This document shows, piece after piece, positions 15,190 through 22,620 of a DNA stretch of 44,687 bases (within the stretch, counting starts at the first letter, position 1; each line of letters opens with the position of its first letter). The DNA lies in assembly GCA_947625095.1 (NCBI GenBank), contig CANQMX010000002.1, positions 122,429 through 167,115 on the forward strand, in the 5' to 3' direction. The DNA comes from an uncultured Clostridia bacterium. Its GTDB lineage: Bacteria > Bacillota > Clostridia > Christensenellales > Borkfalkiaceae. The notes below the pieces were generated by a model, which had not been told where the DNA came from, did not search any database, and saw nothing but the letters and a program-made list of their open reading frames with translations. The position numbers and the translations under genes were made by a program.

Positions 15190-15798
15190 CTACTGTATGA
15201 GAAGGATGTCGGATAAGTCAAGCCCAAAGAACAGGCCGGAGAGGTCCAATATGGCTGCGTTAAGGTCTCTGTAAATCATTCTGTCAGAGATATGCTCTCT
15301 GTCTGCAATGTCCTCTGCGGTGGTGGGCGTCTCGTCTATATACATAGCATAAAGAACACGCCAGCGGCGCTGGATGTCTTCCTTGCCGGACGCCATACAT
15401 TTTCGCTTGTAGCAATCAAGCATTGTGTCTATGTGTCCCATCACTGTATTCGTGAAGATAACACGGTCTTTGATGCTTTCCACCCGGCGTGACTCTGCGG
15501 ATTCTAATCCCATAGATTCGAGGAGCGCTATGTCCTCTTCCGTAAGCAACTGCGTGAGTTCGCTTACTGCATTTCCCGCAAAACTACTCAACCACCTGTA
15601 CTTCTTGATAAGAAGTCGGGTGTTTTTCAGTCGGTAGTCTTTGGTCTTCTTGCGCTGCTCTTCCAGTTTTTGCTCGAAGATTTCAATGGCCTTTTCGGTG
15701 GCGAATTTTGCGACAAGGTTGAGAACAGACTTGGGGATAGACGAAAAATCATCCTCTTTCCTCGTCGCATCGTTTGGGTTTTTGGGGGATTTACTCAT
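15190..15798 (-). CDS. Putative late-transcription regulator with sigma-region-4/ArpU-like HTH
   Basis: 202 residues, ATG 15798 after AAAGGAG. Residues ~20-60 are a Lys/Arg-rich helix. The C-terminal part has an RRWRVLYAMYIDE helix followed by a helix-turn-helix (TTAEDIADREHISDRMIYRDL), then a hydrophobic end. This matches sigma-70-region-4-like regulators of the ArpU type that control late genes in Gram-positive phages. It is the last early gene and lies directly upstream of the promoter-terminator pair leading to the late operon, the place of lambda Q. It could act as activator or antiterminator. Confidence 0.68.
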   Translation of the reverse strand: MSKSPKNPNDATRKEDDFSSIPKSVLNLVAKFATEKAIEIFEQKLEEQRKKTKDYRLKNTRLLIKKYRWLSSFAGNAVSELTQLLTEEDIALLESMGLESAESRRVESIKDRVIFTNTVMGHIDTMLDCYKRKCMASGKEDIQRRWRVLYAMYIDETPTTAEDIADREHISDRMIYRDLNAAILDLSGLFFGLDLSDILLIQ

Positions 15799-15818
15799 AT
15801 TAGACTCTCCTTTTTTTG

Positions 15819-15847
15819 TTGACTTCCGTCAAGATTTGTGATACAAT
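15819..15847 (+). promoter_or_regulatory. Plus-strand promoter opposing the early/late genes
   Basis: TTGACT (15819-15824), a 17-nt spacer and TACAAT (15842-15847) are seen on the plus strand. All protein genes within 15 kb leftward and 7 kb rightward are on the minus strand. The promoter is followed within 50 nt by a terminator hairpin. Confidence 0.6.
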
Positions 15848-15853
15848 ATATTT

Positions 15854-15900
15854 GTCAGTACATTGAGTCGCTTATCTTTCGGGAGAGTGGCTCTTTTTTT
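15854..15900 (+). ncRNA. Candidate ~47-nt small RNA (promoter-hairpin-terminator unit)
   Basis: From the predicted start near 15854 the transcript has a ~10-nt 5' tail. It then forms a hairpin with GAGTC (15865-15869) pairing GGCTC (15889-15893), extended by an inner CTT/GAG-type stem and a small TTTC loop. Seven T residues (15894-15900) end it. The hairpin has a T-run only on the plus side, so it is not a terminator of the minus-strand genes. The layout recalls phage antisense RNAs such as lambda OOP. Existence of the transcript is predicted, not shown. Confidence 0.5.
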
Positions 15901-15901
15901 A

Positions 15902-16225
15902 TTAGGCAGGTTTGCCATCCTCCGGGTGGAGTTTTTTATATGCTCCTGCCGATGCAAACATTACCTGCATCATTTCGTCAATTCTTGCGGTGAGCATAAT
16001 GCCCTCCTCCGGAACCGATATTGAAACTACTCCGAGTTCGTAACTCGCCTTAATCCTGCCGTCCATCGTCTTTTGCCTCATAATGGGTTTCCCCTCCGAG
16101 TCTTCGCAGAAAGTTGTGCGAGCGACCAATACCTCCGCACCCGCTCCATCGAGCGGGCCTTCGTTGGGGTCTTCGTTGACTGTTACCGTTCCGAGAACTC
16201 TTTTCTCTGTTTTATCGTCCTTCAT
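15902..16225 (-). CDS. Phage protein of unknown function
   Basis: 107 residues, ATG 16225 behind AAGGAG. The sequence starts with charged residues, then a Gly-rich loop (DPNEGPLDGAG). Beta-type segments (EVLVARTTF; YELGVVSISV; GIMLTARID) end in a short helix (MMQVMFASAGAYKKL). No known motif or membrane segment was recognised. The stop codon touches the T-run of the small-RNA terminator on the other strand. Confidence 0.6.
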   Translation of the reverse strand: MKDDKTEKRVLGTVTVNEDPNEGPLDGAGAEVLVARTTFCEDSEGKPIMRQKTMDGRIKASYELGVVSISVPEEGIMLTARIDEMMQVMFASAGAYKKLHPEDGKPA

Positions 16226-16228
16226 TTC

Positions 16229-16420
16229 TTAATCTCCTTGACTGATTTTTTGTTCAGAGCAGCAACCTGCCGCTCGATTGTTCCAATACTCTACCGCATC
16301 CGACTTGAAGTCAAATGTAGGTGAAGTTGCTCCGCACTTTTTACATACGATTTTGATTTTTTTACGCCCCGTGATTCCTGCGCTTCCGCCGCAGAACGGG
16401 CATTTGTTGAGTTTATCCAT
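16229..16420 (-). CDS. Lar-like zinc-ribbon protein (restriction alleviation family)
   Basis: 63 residues from ATG 16420 with AAAAGGAGG; longer in-frame starts lie in the SSB gene. The layout is that of Lar-type proteins: NKCPFCGGSAGI near the start, then VCKKCGATSPTF for the second metal knuckle. A final DAVEYWNNRA helix follows. Prototype Lar from the Rac prophage modulates host type I restriction. Many phage members are annotated by this pattern without proof of the activity. Confidence 0.75.
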   Translation of the reverse strand: MDKLNKCPFCGGSAGITGRKKIKIVCKKCGATSPTFDFKSDAVEYWNNRAAGCCSEQKISQGD

Positions 16421-16430
16421 ATTCCTCCTT

Positions 16431-16820
16431 TTAGAACGGCAGGTCTTCATCTTCGGCCGGCTCAATATCGCCTCCGCCGTTGACGTGCTTGCTTTCCCTA
16501 AAATCATCGGCAGACTTTTTCCCACTCGTGAACGAAATGTTCTCTGCGACCAAAACCGTCTCGCTACGCTTATTGCCGTCCCTGTCTTCGTAGGTATTAG
16601 TTTCGAGATGACCGTCCACCCCGATTCCGTCGCCCTTGTGGAAATGCTTTCCGAGCAGTTCTGCCGATTGTCTCCACGCCATACACTTTATGAAATCCGT
16701 CTTGTCTGTTGAGTGTGGGCGTCGTACTGCAACCGCAAACCTGCAAAATGCGACGTCTTGATTTGTACGCTGTACTTCCGGGTCTGCCGTTAGGTTCCCC
16801 GTTATTCCTGTTATATTCAC
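16431..16820 (-). CDS. ssb: Single-stranded DNA-binding protein
   Basis: 129 residues from a GTG at 16820, five nt after AAGGAGG and overlapping the preceding stop as GTGA. The OB-fold is clear: VNITGITGNLTADPEV, then FCRFAVAV, KTDFIKCMAWRQSAELLG, VDGHLETNTYEDRDGNKR and ETVLVAENISF. The C-terminus ends DEDLPF, the acidic tip that docks partner proteins. It belongs with the Bet/exonuclease and replication genes of the same operon. Confidence 0.93.
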   Translation of the reverse strand: MNITGITGNLTADPEVQRTNQDVAFCRFAVAVRRPHSTDKTDFIKCMAWRQSAELLGKHFHKGDGIGVDGHLETNTYEDRDGNKRSETVLVAENISFTSGKKSADDFRESKHVNGGGDIEPAEDEDLPF

Positions 16821-17107
16821 TGTGCCTCCTTGACCGCCGCCCAAACGGCGATGTTCTTCCCCGACATAATGCACGGGCGTTTTCCAACAACCTTGACAAG
16901 CCCTTCCTCTTTGAGTTCGGTAAGTCTTGGTGCAACGAAGTTCCTGTCGTAATATCGAATGACTCCCGTATCGAGCAACTCTTTTACGATTTCGCTAACC
17001 GTCATCTGCCTGTCTCCGAGAACAGATAAGATAATGGAAGCCCGGACTTCTCTTTTTGGTAGGACCTCTTCAAGGCCCTCTCTTCTTGTTTCAGACGTTA
17101 TGCTCAT
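16817..17107 (-). CDS. Small winged-helix DNA-binding protein
   Basis: 96 residues, ATG 17107 after AGGAGG. Residues ~22-75 look like a winged helix: ASIILSVLGDRQMTVSEIV, a recognition helix around NFVAPRLTELKEEG, and a short wing (LVKVVGKRP). It overlaps ssb by 4 nt. It probably regulates phage transcription; no exact family is recognised. Confidence 0.6.
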   Translation of the reverse strand: MSITSETRREGLEEVLPKREVRASIILSVLGDRQMTVSEIVKELLDTGVIRYYDRNFVAPRLTELKEEGLVKVVGKRPCIMSGKNIAVWAAVKEAQ

Positions 17108-17119
17108 AGTGGCCTCCTG

Positions 17120-17374
17120 TTAAATGAGCGATAGGATTATCATCCCCGCGACGCTGACCGTGAAAACGATTACGCTGACGATGATTCCAAGCGTTTGCAT
17201 CTTGTTGAAACTTACGGCGTTGAGATTTTCGGGAGAAAAAAGGTTTTCGAGGATGTTCTTTTCTTTACCCTCTTCCTTCTTGACCCTCTGCATTACTCCA
17301 TATTTGCTGTTAAGAGCCGTAATTCCCGATAGGAGCGCCATAATACACAAGATAATAAAAGTGGTAACTTTCAT
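17120..17374 (-). CDS. Small two-span membrane protein
   Basis: 84 residues from ATG 17374 with AAAGGAG; longer in-frame starts (17398, 17485) lack a site and run into the rusA gene. Two hydrophobic helices are evident: TTFIILCIMALLSGI at the N-terminus and TLGIIVSVIVFTVSVAGMI at the C-terminus. A charged loop (KKEEGKEKN) lies between. It is embedded in the early replication genes. A role in exclusion or host-membrane effects is possible but not shown. Confidence 0.6.
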   Translation of the reverse strand: MKVTTFIILCIMALLSGITALNSKYGVMQRVKKEEGKEKNILENLFSPENLNAVSFNKMQTLGIIVSVIVFTVSVAGMIILSLI

Positions 17375-17415
17375 ATTTTTTACTCCTTTGCGGCCCATTT
17401 TAAGGCGCCGCTGTT

Positions 17416-17829
17416 TTATATATCTGTTAGTGTTACTTCTACCCTCGGCATCTCGCCGTACATTTTGCCTATTACAAGTTCGCATATCTGCGAATCGTCC
17501 TTATAGGCAATCTGGTTGAGGGAGTCGAGGACAATTTTAGCAATGTTGTCGTTGTCCGGTTTCTTCGTGTACTTTATCTCGCCGTTGAGCATCTGCTGCC
17601 TCTTTTTTTTACTGACCGACTCCGGAATGGGAAAATACGCTGTAATCACCGCACGGACCGCCCCATCGAACACTATTCCTCTGCAAGCCTGCTGGTAGGT
17701 CAATTTAACGTAGTTCTCGTAAACCACCGTGTCTTGCGGAGTATAGGCGTGCGCATAGCCCCCATATTGCGTGACTCTCGGACGCTGTTTTCCTTTTGGC
17801 GGACCTGGAATTGTGAACTTCGCAATCAT
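17416..17829 (-). CDS. rusA: RusA-family Holliday junction resolvase
   Basis: 137 residues. The pattern is typical: FTIPGPPKGKQRPRVT at the N-terminus, then AVITAYFPIP. The acidic motif KKPDNDNIAKIVLDSLNQ follows, with YKDDSQICELVIGK completing the metal-binding set of Asp residues. RusA resolves four-way junctions made during recombination or packaging. The start ATG 17829 overlaps the upstream small gene (ATGA) and has a weak site, so coupling is likely. Confidence 0.92.
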   Translation of the reverse strand: MIAKFTIPGPPKGKQRPRVTQYGGYAHAYTPQDTVVYENYVKLTYQQACRGIVFDGAVRAVITAYFPIPESVSKKKRQQMLNGEIKYTKKPDNDNIAKIVLDSLNQIAYKDDSQICELVIGKMYGEMPRVEVTLTDI

Positions 17830-18023
17830 TTGCCCGATGTAACCCCCGTATCGTCCGTAACAACAATGAGGTAGTCAACGCTTTTACTGTTCTCCTTCCT
17901 TTGCCGTTTCCCCTGTCTAACGGTGTAGCCGTTGTCAAAGAGGATGCTTGCAACGAGTTTCCGGTCTTCCTGCTTGAAAATCTTCAACTCTATTGGCTGT
18001 TGAATGGTGTTTTCTTTGTCCAT
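17826..18023 (-). CDS. Small early phage protein, unknown function
   Basis: 65 residues from ATG 18023, seven nt after AAGGAG; an ATG at 18038 overlaps that site. A helix (DRKLVASILFDNGY), a basic patch (RQGKRQRKENSK) and a terminal strand (VDYLIVVTDD) are visible. It is joined by ATGA to rusA and sits 1 nt after the dnaC-like stop. No family recognised. Confidence 0.5.
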   Translation of the reverse strand: MDKENTIQQPIELKIFKQEDRKLVASILFDNGYTVRQGKRQRKENSKSVDYLIVVTDDTGVTSGK

Positions 18024-18024
18024 C

Positions 18025-18894
18025 TTAATCTCCTTCAAAAAATTGTTTCATTTTATCGAAACGTGTCTTTGCCTCTACTCGCCTTCTTGACACCCCGTCG
18101 AACATCATCGGATAGCACATCTCAAACACTCTGTCGTAGATTCGTGCATACCGAATGTCGGTGGTTTGTTTCATCTCTTGCAACGAAAGGTTCGTGGTGA
18201 GAATTATCGGCTTTTGCGCCCTGTACCTGCTATCGACGATGTTGTACACCTTTTCAAGAGCGAAGTCTGTATTTCTTTCGGCGCCCAAATCATCAAGGAT
18301 GAGCAGGTCCGGCTCCATAAGCCGTTCGAGTAGGTCTTCCTCATCGTCCTTAAAGGTGGAAACCTGTTGGAGCAGTTTTACGAACGATGTCATCATCACC
18401 GGCCGCAGGCAGGACATAAGGTAGTTTGCTATGCACGCCGCTGCGAACGATTTTCCCGTGCCGACCGGCCCGTAAAACAACAGCCCTTGGTTGTTGTCGT
18501 ACATTTCTTGAAAGCACTTGCAATACTTAATACAGGCATTGTAATTCTTCTTGTTGTCCGGTCTAACGTCGAAGTTCTTGAACACGGCTTTGTAGAACAC
18601 ATCATCCATTAGGGAGCGAGAGCGCAACTTCTCTATCCTCTCCATCTTGATTCTATATTCCTCTTTTCTCTGCTCCTCCGCCTTTTTGTCTCTAATGCAC
18701 TTGCAGTCTCTCGACGTGAGAATTTTGTGTCCCTCAAAATCGAAAAACTCTCTCTTCGGCTCTCGGCAAACGCCACAGTGGAGAAAACCGTTCTCGGTAT
18801 AGTCGCCCTCTTTTTCCGGGTTTTCGGCAATACTCCTATTGCAGACTTCCGTCATAAAATCCAACCAATGTTGGCTATCAAAACTGTTCCCCAA
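18025..18894 (-). CDS. DnaC-like helicase loader with N-terminal zinc finger
   Basis: 289 residues with a TTG start at 18894, nine nt after AGGAGG; the next ATG (residue 14) lacks a site. Cys40, Cys43, Cys64 and Cys66 form a likely zinc site. The AAA+ domain has Walker A GPVGTGKS (~143-150), Walker B PDLLILDDLGAE and sensor IILTTNLSLQEM. A basic C-terminal end follows. DnaC/DnaI proteins load the replicative helicase on single-stranded DNA. The replisome organiser gene is directly upstream, the standard pairing. Confidence 0.9.
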   Translation of the reverse strand: MGNSFDSQHWLDFMTEVCNRSIAENPEKEGDYTENGFLHCGVCREPKREFFDFEGHKILTSRDCKCIRDKKAEEQRKEEYRIKMERIEKLRSRSLMDDVFYKAVFKNFDVRPDNKKNYNACIKYCKCFQEMYDNNQGLLFYGPVGTGKSFAAACIANYLMSCLRPVMMTSFVKLLQQVSTFKDDEEDLLERLMEPDLLILDDLGAERNTDFALEKVYNIVDSRYRAQKPIILTTNLSLQEMKQTTDIRYARIYDRVFEMCYPMMFDGVSRRRVEAKTRFDKMKQFFEGD

Positions 18895-18907
18895 CAGTAG
18901 TCACCTC

Positions 18908-19639
18908 CTACACATCGTCAAACGGATTCCCCCCGTCTCCCTCCGGCGCAAAGTCTTTTTTGAACAGTTGCGGATGTTCTTTCTGCACCTTGTCTACTAC
19001 CCAGTTCAAGATTGCCCGATAGTCGTTTTTGTACGTTTTTCCCGTGCTGCCTTTGTAGTTGTCAAGGACCTCTACGCACTTCTTTGCGGCCGGTTCACCG
19101 ATTCGTTCAACAAGAGACTTGTATTCAGTTTCCGTCATACTGACGTAATCGGCGTATTTTACTTTATCGTCCTCTTCTTTCTCGGTTGGCTTTTTCTTCC
19201 GAGTCTTCTTCGCATCGGCTGGCTTTGGCTGTTGAGTTTCGCCATCCTGCACGGTTTCTTCAAACTCCGGCTTTGTGGGAAGCGGCGTACCTCTCCTGCA
19301 ATAAAGAGAGGCGAGCCTTTCCGCAAAGTTATCCGACCAAGCGACCCTGTGTTTTTGCCACAATTCTCTGTCTATCGCATCAAGTTCCGCAAGGGAAGTC
19401 ATAACCTTCTCGCCTACCTCCCTGTCAACTCTTGCTATCGAAAGGAAGTAACGCCAATCTTTCTCGTTTGAAAAGTCGGCGTATAACCCTTTCTGCATAC
19501 CGATAAATTCAAGCAGCTTAAACCAAAAGGCATACCCATCGTTACCAAACTCCTGCTGGATAGTAAACAGCGTAGGGGTTAAAGATGCGAATACGTCGTG
19601 AGGGAAGTAATCAACGCCCTTTTTGGGTAATCTTCCCAT
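18908..19639 (-). CDS. Replisome organiser with Lin1244/DUF4373-type N-terminus, DnaD-like
   Basis: 243 residues, ATG 19639 after GGGAGG. The start MGRLPKKGVDYFPHDV and a GNDGYAFWFKLLEFI segment are typical of the DUF4373/Lin1244 domain found in phage replication initiators. Residues ~130-160 are a Lys/Glu/Pro linker. The C-terminal part (AKKCVEVLDNYKGSTGKTY, then YRAILNWVVDKVQ) resembles the DnaD/phage C-terminal domain with its YxxxxNWV-like motif. Such proteins bind the phage origin and recruit the helicase loader, here the next gene. Confidence 0.82.
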   Translation of the reverse strand: MGRLPKKGVDYFPHDVFASLTPTLFTIQQEFGNDGYAFWFKLLEFIGMQKGLYADFSNEKDWRYFLSIARVDREVGEKVMTSLAELDAIDRELWQKHRVAWSDNFAERLASLYCRRGTPLPTKPEFEETVQDGETQQPKPADAKKTRKKKPTEKEEDDKVKYADYVSMTETEYKSLVERIGEPAAKKCVEVLDNYKGSTGKTYKNDYRAILNWVVDKVQKEHPQLFKKDFAPEGDGGNPFDDV

Positions 19640-19656
19640 TGTTCTGACCTCCCGAA

Positions 19657-20583
19657 TTACTCATCGGCATCAGTGCTGTCATCCGAGACTATTTCATCCG
19701 TATCTTCGTCCGTATCGGCAGGCACAAGTGCTGCGAGCATTCTATCGTACTGTGCTTTCGTAAGGGCTGTCGTAGATTCGACGTTCTCCTTTTCAAGCAG
19801 TTCCTTTACCTTGTTGTTCCCGCCCTCTTTGCCGTAGAGTTCTTGGGCTTTTGCGAAGAGCGCCTTGCGCTCGTCCTGCGTGATAATGCGGTTGCCGTCG
19901 TCGATGTGGGTGATGTCTTCGTCCGTGATGATAACCCCATCCTCATCTACCCTCAAATTCCCGCTGTCTTCTTCGATGACTCCCGAAGCAACGAGTTCCT
20001 CTTCTGAATAGAGGCCCTCAAATTCTGCCGGGAACGCATCTCTTATGCACTGCGAGATTGCGACCTTGTTTATCATCGTTGCGGGCTTGCTCTTCCAGTT
20101 CGCCATCTTCTTGTCGTACTCATCAAGGGAAACCTCCCTGTACGCCTCCCTTTCCTTTCCTCTGCGCTCGTAGAATACTCTGCACCATCCGCCTATGAGT
20201 TTCTCTGTGGGATAGATGCAGCATCCCTCTTTCTTAACGATGTCGTTGCCACGAATAACAACGATTCCGTCTTTCTTTGCGAGGAACGAAGGGTTAAGGA
20301 ACGCCCTCTTGGTGTATGCGTCTTTGCCTACAACCAGTTGAGCCGGTTCGTCCTTGCTGTACTTGATGAGGTAAACCTCGCCCGTAGCAAGCGGATTGAG
20401 CCGCTGCATTTTGCAGGTGTTGATGAACATAACCAGTTCTTGGTCTGTTACCAACTCTGCACGCCCTCTCACGAGGTAGTTCTTAACAAAGTTGATGTCG
20501 AGTTCGACCTTTGTTCCGAGAACCTCGTAGCTGACTTGGAGGGCGCTCTGTTCGATTTTGCTTAAAGATTTACTCTGTTCCAT
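19657..20583 (-). CDS. bet: Bet/RecT-family single-strand annealing protein
   Basis: 308 residues, ATG 20583 behind AAAGGAGG. The motif order is that of lambda Bet relatives: LVMFINTCKMQRLNPLATGEV, then AQLVVGKDAYTKRAF, GGWCRVFYER, TMINKVAISQCIRDAFP and FEGLYSEEEL. It anneals complementary strands during recombination. The C-terminal ~90 residues are acidic and probably flexible. A PD-(D/E)XK exonuclease gene lies two genes upstream and SSB further down, completing a recombination module. Confidence 0.9.
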   Translation of the reverse strand: MEQSKSLSKIEQSALQVSYEVLGTKVELDINFVKNYLVRGRAELVTDQELVMFINTCKMQRLNPLATGEVYLIKYSKDEPAQLVVGKDAYTKRAFLNPSFLAKKDGIVVIRGNDIVKKEGCCIYPTEKLIGGWCRVFYERRGKEREAYREVSLDEYDKKMANWKSKPATMINKVAISQCIRDAFPAEFEGLYSEEELVASGVIEEDSGNLRVDEDGVIITDEDITHIDDGNRIITQDERKALFAKAQELYGKEGGNNKVKELLEKENVESTTALTKAQYDRMLAALVPADTDEDTDEIVSDDSTDADE

Positions 20584-20597
20584 TATTGAAACCTCCT

Positions 20598-21317
20598 TTA
20601 CTTTTTGAATGACAGTTTTGCAACTGTCTTATATGCAACTCCGGGAATCTTGATTTGTCCCTTTGACGCACGAATGAGTTTGAGAACAGCCTTTGTGTCA
20701 ACGGGCCTAATGCAGATGCCCGCTACGTCTATCGGGACCTTGCTGTCGTCTACGGAGACAATTTCCCAATCGACCGTCGAGGATGTCCCCGCCGCCTTCG
20801 GCTTTTCTGCGCTTACCGTGATGTTTCTCCCGATGCTGTCAACGAAGTCTGCCTCTTCGAGTGCCGCCTCGGCCTCATCCGTCTTTCCTGCGCTTTCAAG
20901 CGCCATAGCCTCTTGCAACTTCTTATCTGCTTCCGCTTGCGCTGCAAGACGTTGCCTTTCCTCCTCCTCTTTTCTGCGTCTCTCTACTTCCATAAGGTAG
21001 TTTCCCATAGTTTTTTTCAAGATACGCTCTGCCTCAACGAGGGGCGCAAGGATTGCTTTCTCTCTCGCACAGATATTGGCGTGGGCATCGTGGGCGGCCT
21101 TTTTCATAGGCGCAAAGAACTCTTGCACCTGCGCCGTCTTTTGCTTGATGGTTCTGCCAAATGCGGCTGCGCTTTCGTAATCCTCGTCTGTGTTGATTAC
21201 TATTGCGCCCGCCTCCATCTCAACCGCAGTGACCTCTTTTCCCATTTCGGTTTCCTGCACCGTTGCTGTGCTGCTGTCGGATTGGATGACAGCAACGACC
21301 TCTTCTTTTTGGTCCAT
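20598..21317 (-). CDS. DUF1351-like coiled-coil protein of the recombination module
   Basis: 239 residues, ATG 21317 after AGGAGG. After an acidic N-terminus, residues ~45-140 form a long coiled coil (e.g. MEVERRRKEEEERQRLAAQA). The C-terminal domain has a conserved look (DWEIVSVDDSKVPI ... KAVLKLIRASKG ... IPGVAYKTVAKLSF). Proteins of this type regularly sit next to bet/recT genes in Firmicute phages. Their activity is not known. It is 14 nt upstream of bet. Confidence 0.68.
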   Translation of the reverse strand: MDQKEEVVAVIQSDSSTATVQETEMGKEVTAVEMEAGAIVINTDEDYESAAAFGRTIKQKTAQVQEFFAPMKKAAHDAHANICAREKAILAPLVEAERILKKTMGNYLMEVERRRKEEEERQRLAAQAEADKKLQEAMALESAGKTDEAEAALEEADFVDSIGRNITVSAEKPKAAGTSSTVDWEIVSVDDSKVPIDVAGICIRPVDTKAVLKLIRASKGQIKIPGVAYKTVAKLSFKK

Positions 21318-21326
21318 AGTTACCTC

Positions 21327-21935
21327 CTATTTATTTTTCTTTATGAAGAAGTACACGTCCAAAAGTTCTTTGAATACCCTCCAACTTTCAATGTCGTCTA
21401 TTGGGTGTTCGTCCTCGTGGTATGTACCATCTTGCCTTGATTGAACGATGAGTTTCCGCTCGAACTTGATTCCGTGGCTCAAAAAGCCCTGCTTGTACGC
21501 TTCCAGTTGTACTCTCGTAAGAATCTTTGCTACCGATGACGTTGTTTTGAAGTCCACCAAAACAAGTTTGTTGTCGATGATGCAAGGAAGGTCTGCGGTG
21601 CCGCCATATCGCAGGGTCTTGTGATATAACCTGCACTCCGGTTTTATGGGAATGGGTTTATGTGTATCAATCCACTTTTTGAACCCGTTAAAGTAGCCCA
21701 TAAATTCAGAGGAAATGTCCTCTATCCCGAACAGCAGATAATTTTCTACTGCCGAATGGACCGACGTTCCACGGCTTGCGGCTCTCTTTAACACGTCTTC
21801 GTCAACCCCGCCGTAATAACTATTTGACAGCGGACGCATAATCTCTGACACGCTCGGAATTGCAAATCCGTTCAGTTTGTAGATGTGGTGCGTCTCGTCA
21901 AACGTTAGTTCCGGAAACTGCGGTATCTCTGCCAT
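21327..21935 (-). CDS. PD-(D/E)XK exonuclease of the RecB/Cas4-like type
   Basis: 202 residues, ATG 21935 behind GGAGG. Nuclease motifs: RGTSVHSAVENYL (motif with His), GGTADLPCIIDNKLVLVDFK (Asp, then Asp-x-Lys in the core) and TRVQLEAYKQGFL (QxxxY motif). This set is typical of RecB/Cas4/YqaJ-type 5'-3' exonucleases. It would create the single strands used by the Bet-like protein. A 38-nt overlap with the small gene at 21898-22068 puts its ribosome binding site inside that gene. Confidence 0.82.
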   Translation of the reverse strand: MAEIPQFPELTFDETHHIYKLNGFAIPSVSEIMRPLSNSYYGGVDEDVLKRAASRGTSVHSAVENYLLFGIEDISSEFMGYFNGFKKWIDTHKPIPIKPECRLYHKTLRYGGTADLPCIIDNKLVLVDFKTTSSVAKILTRVQLEAYKQGFLSHGIKFERKLIVQSRQDGTYHEDEHPIDDIESWRVFKELLDVYFFIKKNK

Positions 21936-22068
21936 TTGCTACCTCCATTCTTGATGTCATTATCCCGATATTGAGAGGCTCCGCCCTCTTAATCGCCTCG
22001 ATAAGTTCGGCCTCGGTGGTAATGCCGAACACGCTTTTCAGCGTTTCCATAATCTCGTCCTTTCTCAT
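21898..22068 (-). CDS. Small coupled early gene, 56 residues
   Basis: An open frame begins at ATG 22068, overlapping the stop of the XRE regulator gene as ATGA, and ends with TGA at 21900-21898. It starts MRKDEIMETLKSVFGI and continues with an acidic/basic amphipathic helix (AELIEAIKRAEPL). The last 20 residues overlap the exonuclease gene in another frame. The coupling and helical start make it a credible gene; function unknown. Confidence 0.55.
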   Translation of the reverse strand: MRKDEIMETLKSVFGITTEAELIEAIKRAEPLNIGIMTSRMEVANGRDTAVSGTNV

Positions 22069-22568
22069 AGGTCATCCATAACTTTTTTTGTCTTCGTGCA
22101 GAGCAGTTTCAATTCGCTTACCGACACAACAAGCCTATCGAGGTAAGACAGTATGTCGTCTATCGAGTGAGTATCTTCCTCCGAAATTCCTCCGGATGCA
22201 GCAATCTTTATCAGTTGCCGCTTTACGTCCGTCATCTTCCCCTCTTCGAGAGTGTTCAATAGGTTAAGCACAATGCACTCGATGCTTTTGATTTCGGTTG
22301 CCACCGTCAAGCACTCGCCTATGGGACAATCGTGCTTGCAATACATTGTCTTTAACTGTGGGGCGTTATAAAGGTCTGCCATAAGAACCACCTTATCTAC
22401 CGGCACAACTTTTGTGATTCCCAACTCATAATCCGACAAGGATGACACGCTCATTCCGAGCAGGTCGGCTGCGCTTTCACGACTGAATAGCCTCTTGTCG
22501 TATAAAGCGGCCTCTTTTCTGCACTTAAAGTAGATATTTTCGTTGGTTTTCCCACAGTCGTTTCCCAT
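22065..22568 (-). CDS. XRE-family regulator in cII-like position
   Basis: 167 residues, ATG 22568 behind GGGAGGG. Residues ~27-70 are a helix-turn-helix (FSRESAADLLGMSVSSLSDYELG) of the XRE type. A Cys cluster follows (YCKHDCPIGEC). The C-terminal part is helical with repeated hydrophobic positions, suggesting oligomerisation. It is the second gene of the rightmost early transcript, after the Cro-like gene, the position of cII in lambdoid phages. Function as an early or establishment regulator is inferred. Confidence 0.72.
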   Translation of the reverse strand: MGNDCGKTNENIYFKCRKEAALYDKRLFSRESAADLLGMSVSSLSDYELGITKVVPVDKVVLMADLYNAPQLKTMYCKHDCPIGECLTVATEIKSIECIVLNLLNTLEEGKMTDVKRQLIKIAASGGISEEDTHSIDDILSYLDRLVVSVSELKLLCTKTKKVMDDL

Positions 22569-22596
22569 TGTGAAACCCTCCCGAATTTGCTATAAT
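22568..22596 (+). promoter_or_regulatory. Plus-strand promoter antisense to the cro-like gene (PRE-like position)
   Basis: TTGTGA (22568-22573), a 17-nt spacer and a perfect extended -10 (TGC before TATAAT at 22591-22596). Transcription would run rightward, antisense through the Cro-like gene and into the repressor at 23023. This mirrors the location of lambda PRE. Confidence 0.5.
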
Positions 22597-22620
22597 ATTA
22601 ACGTAAAGTAAGATTACGGC

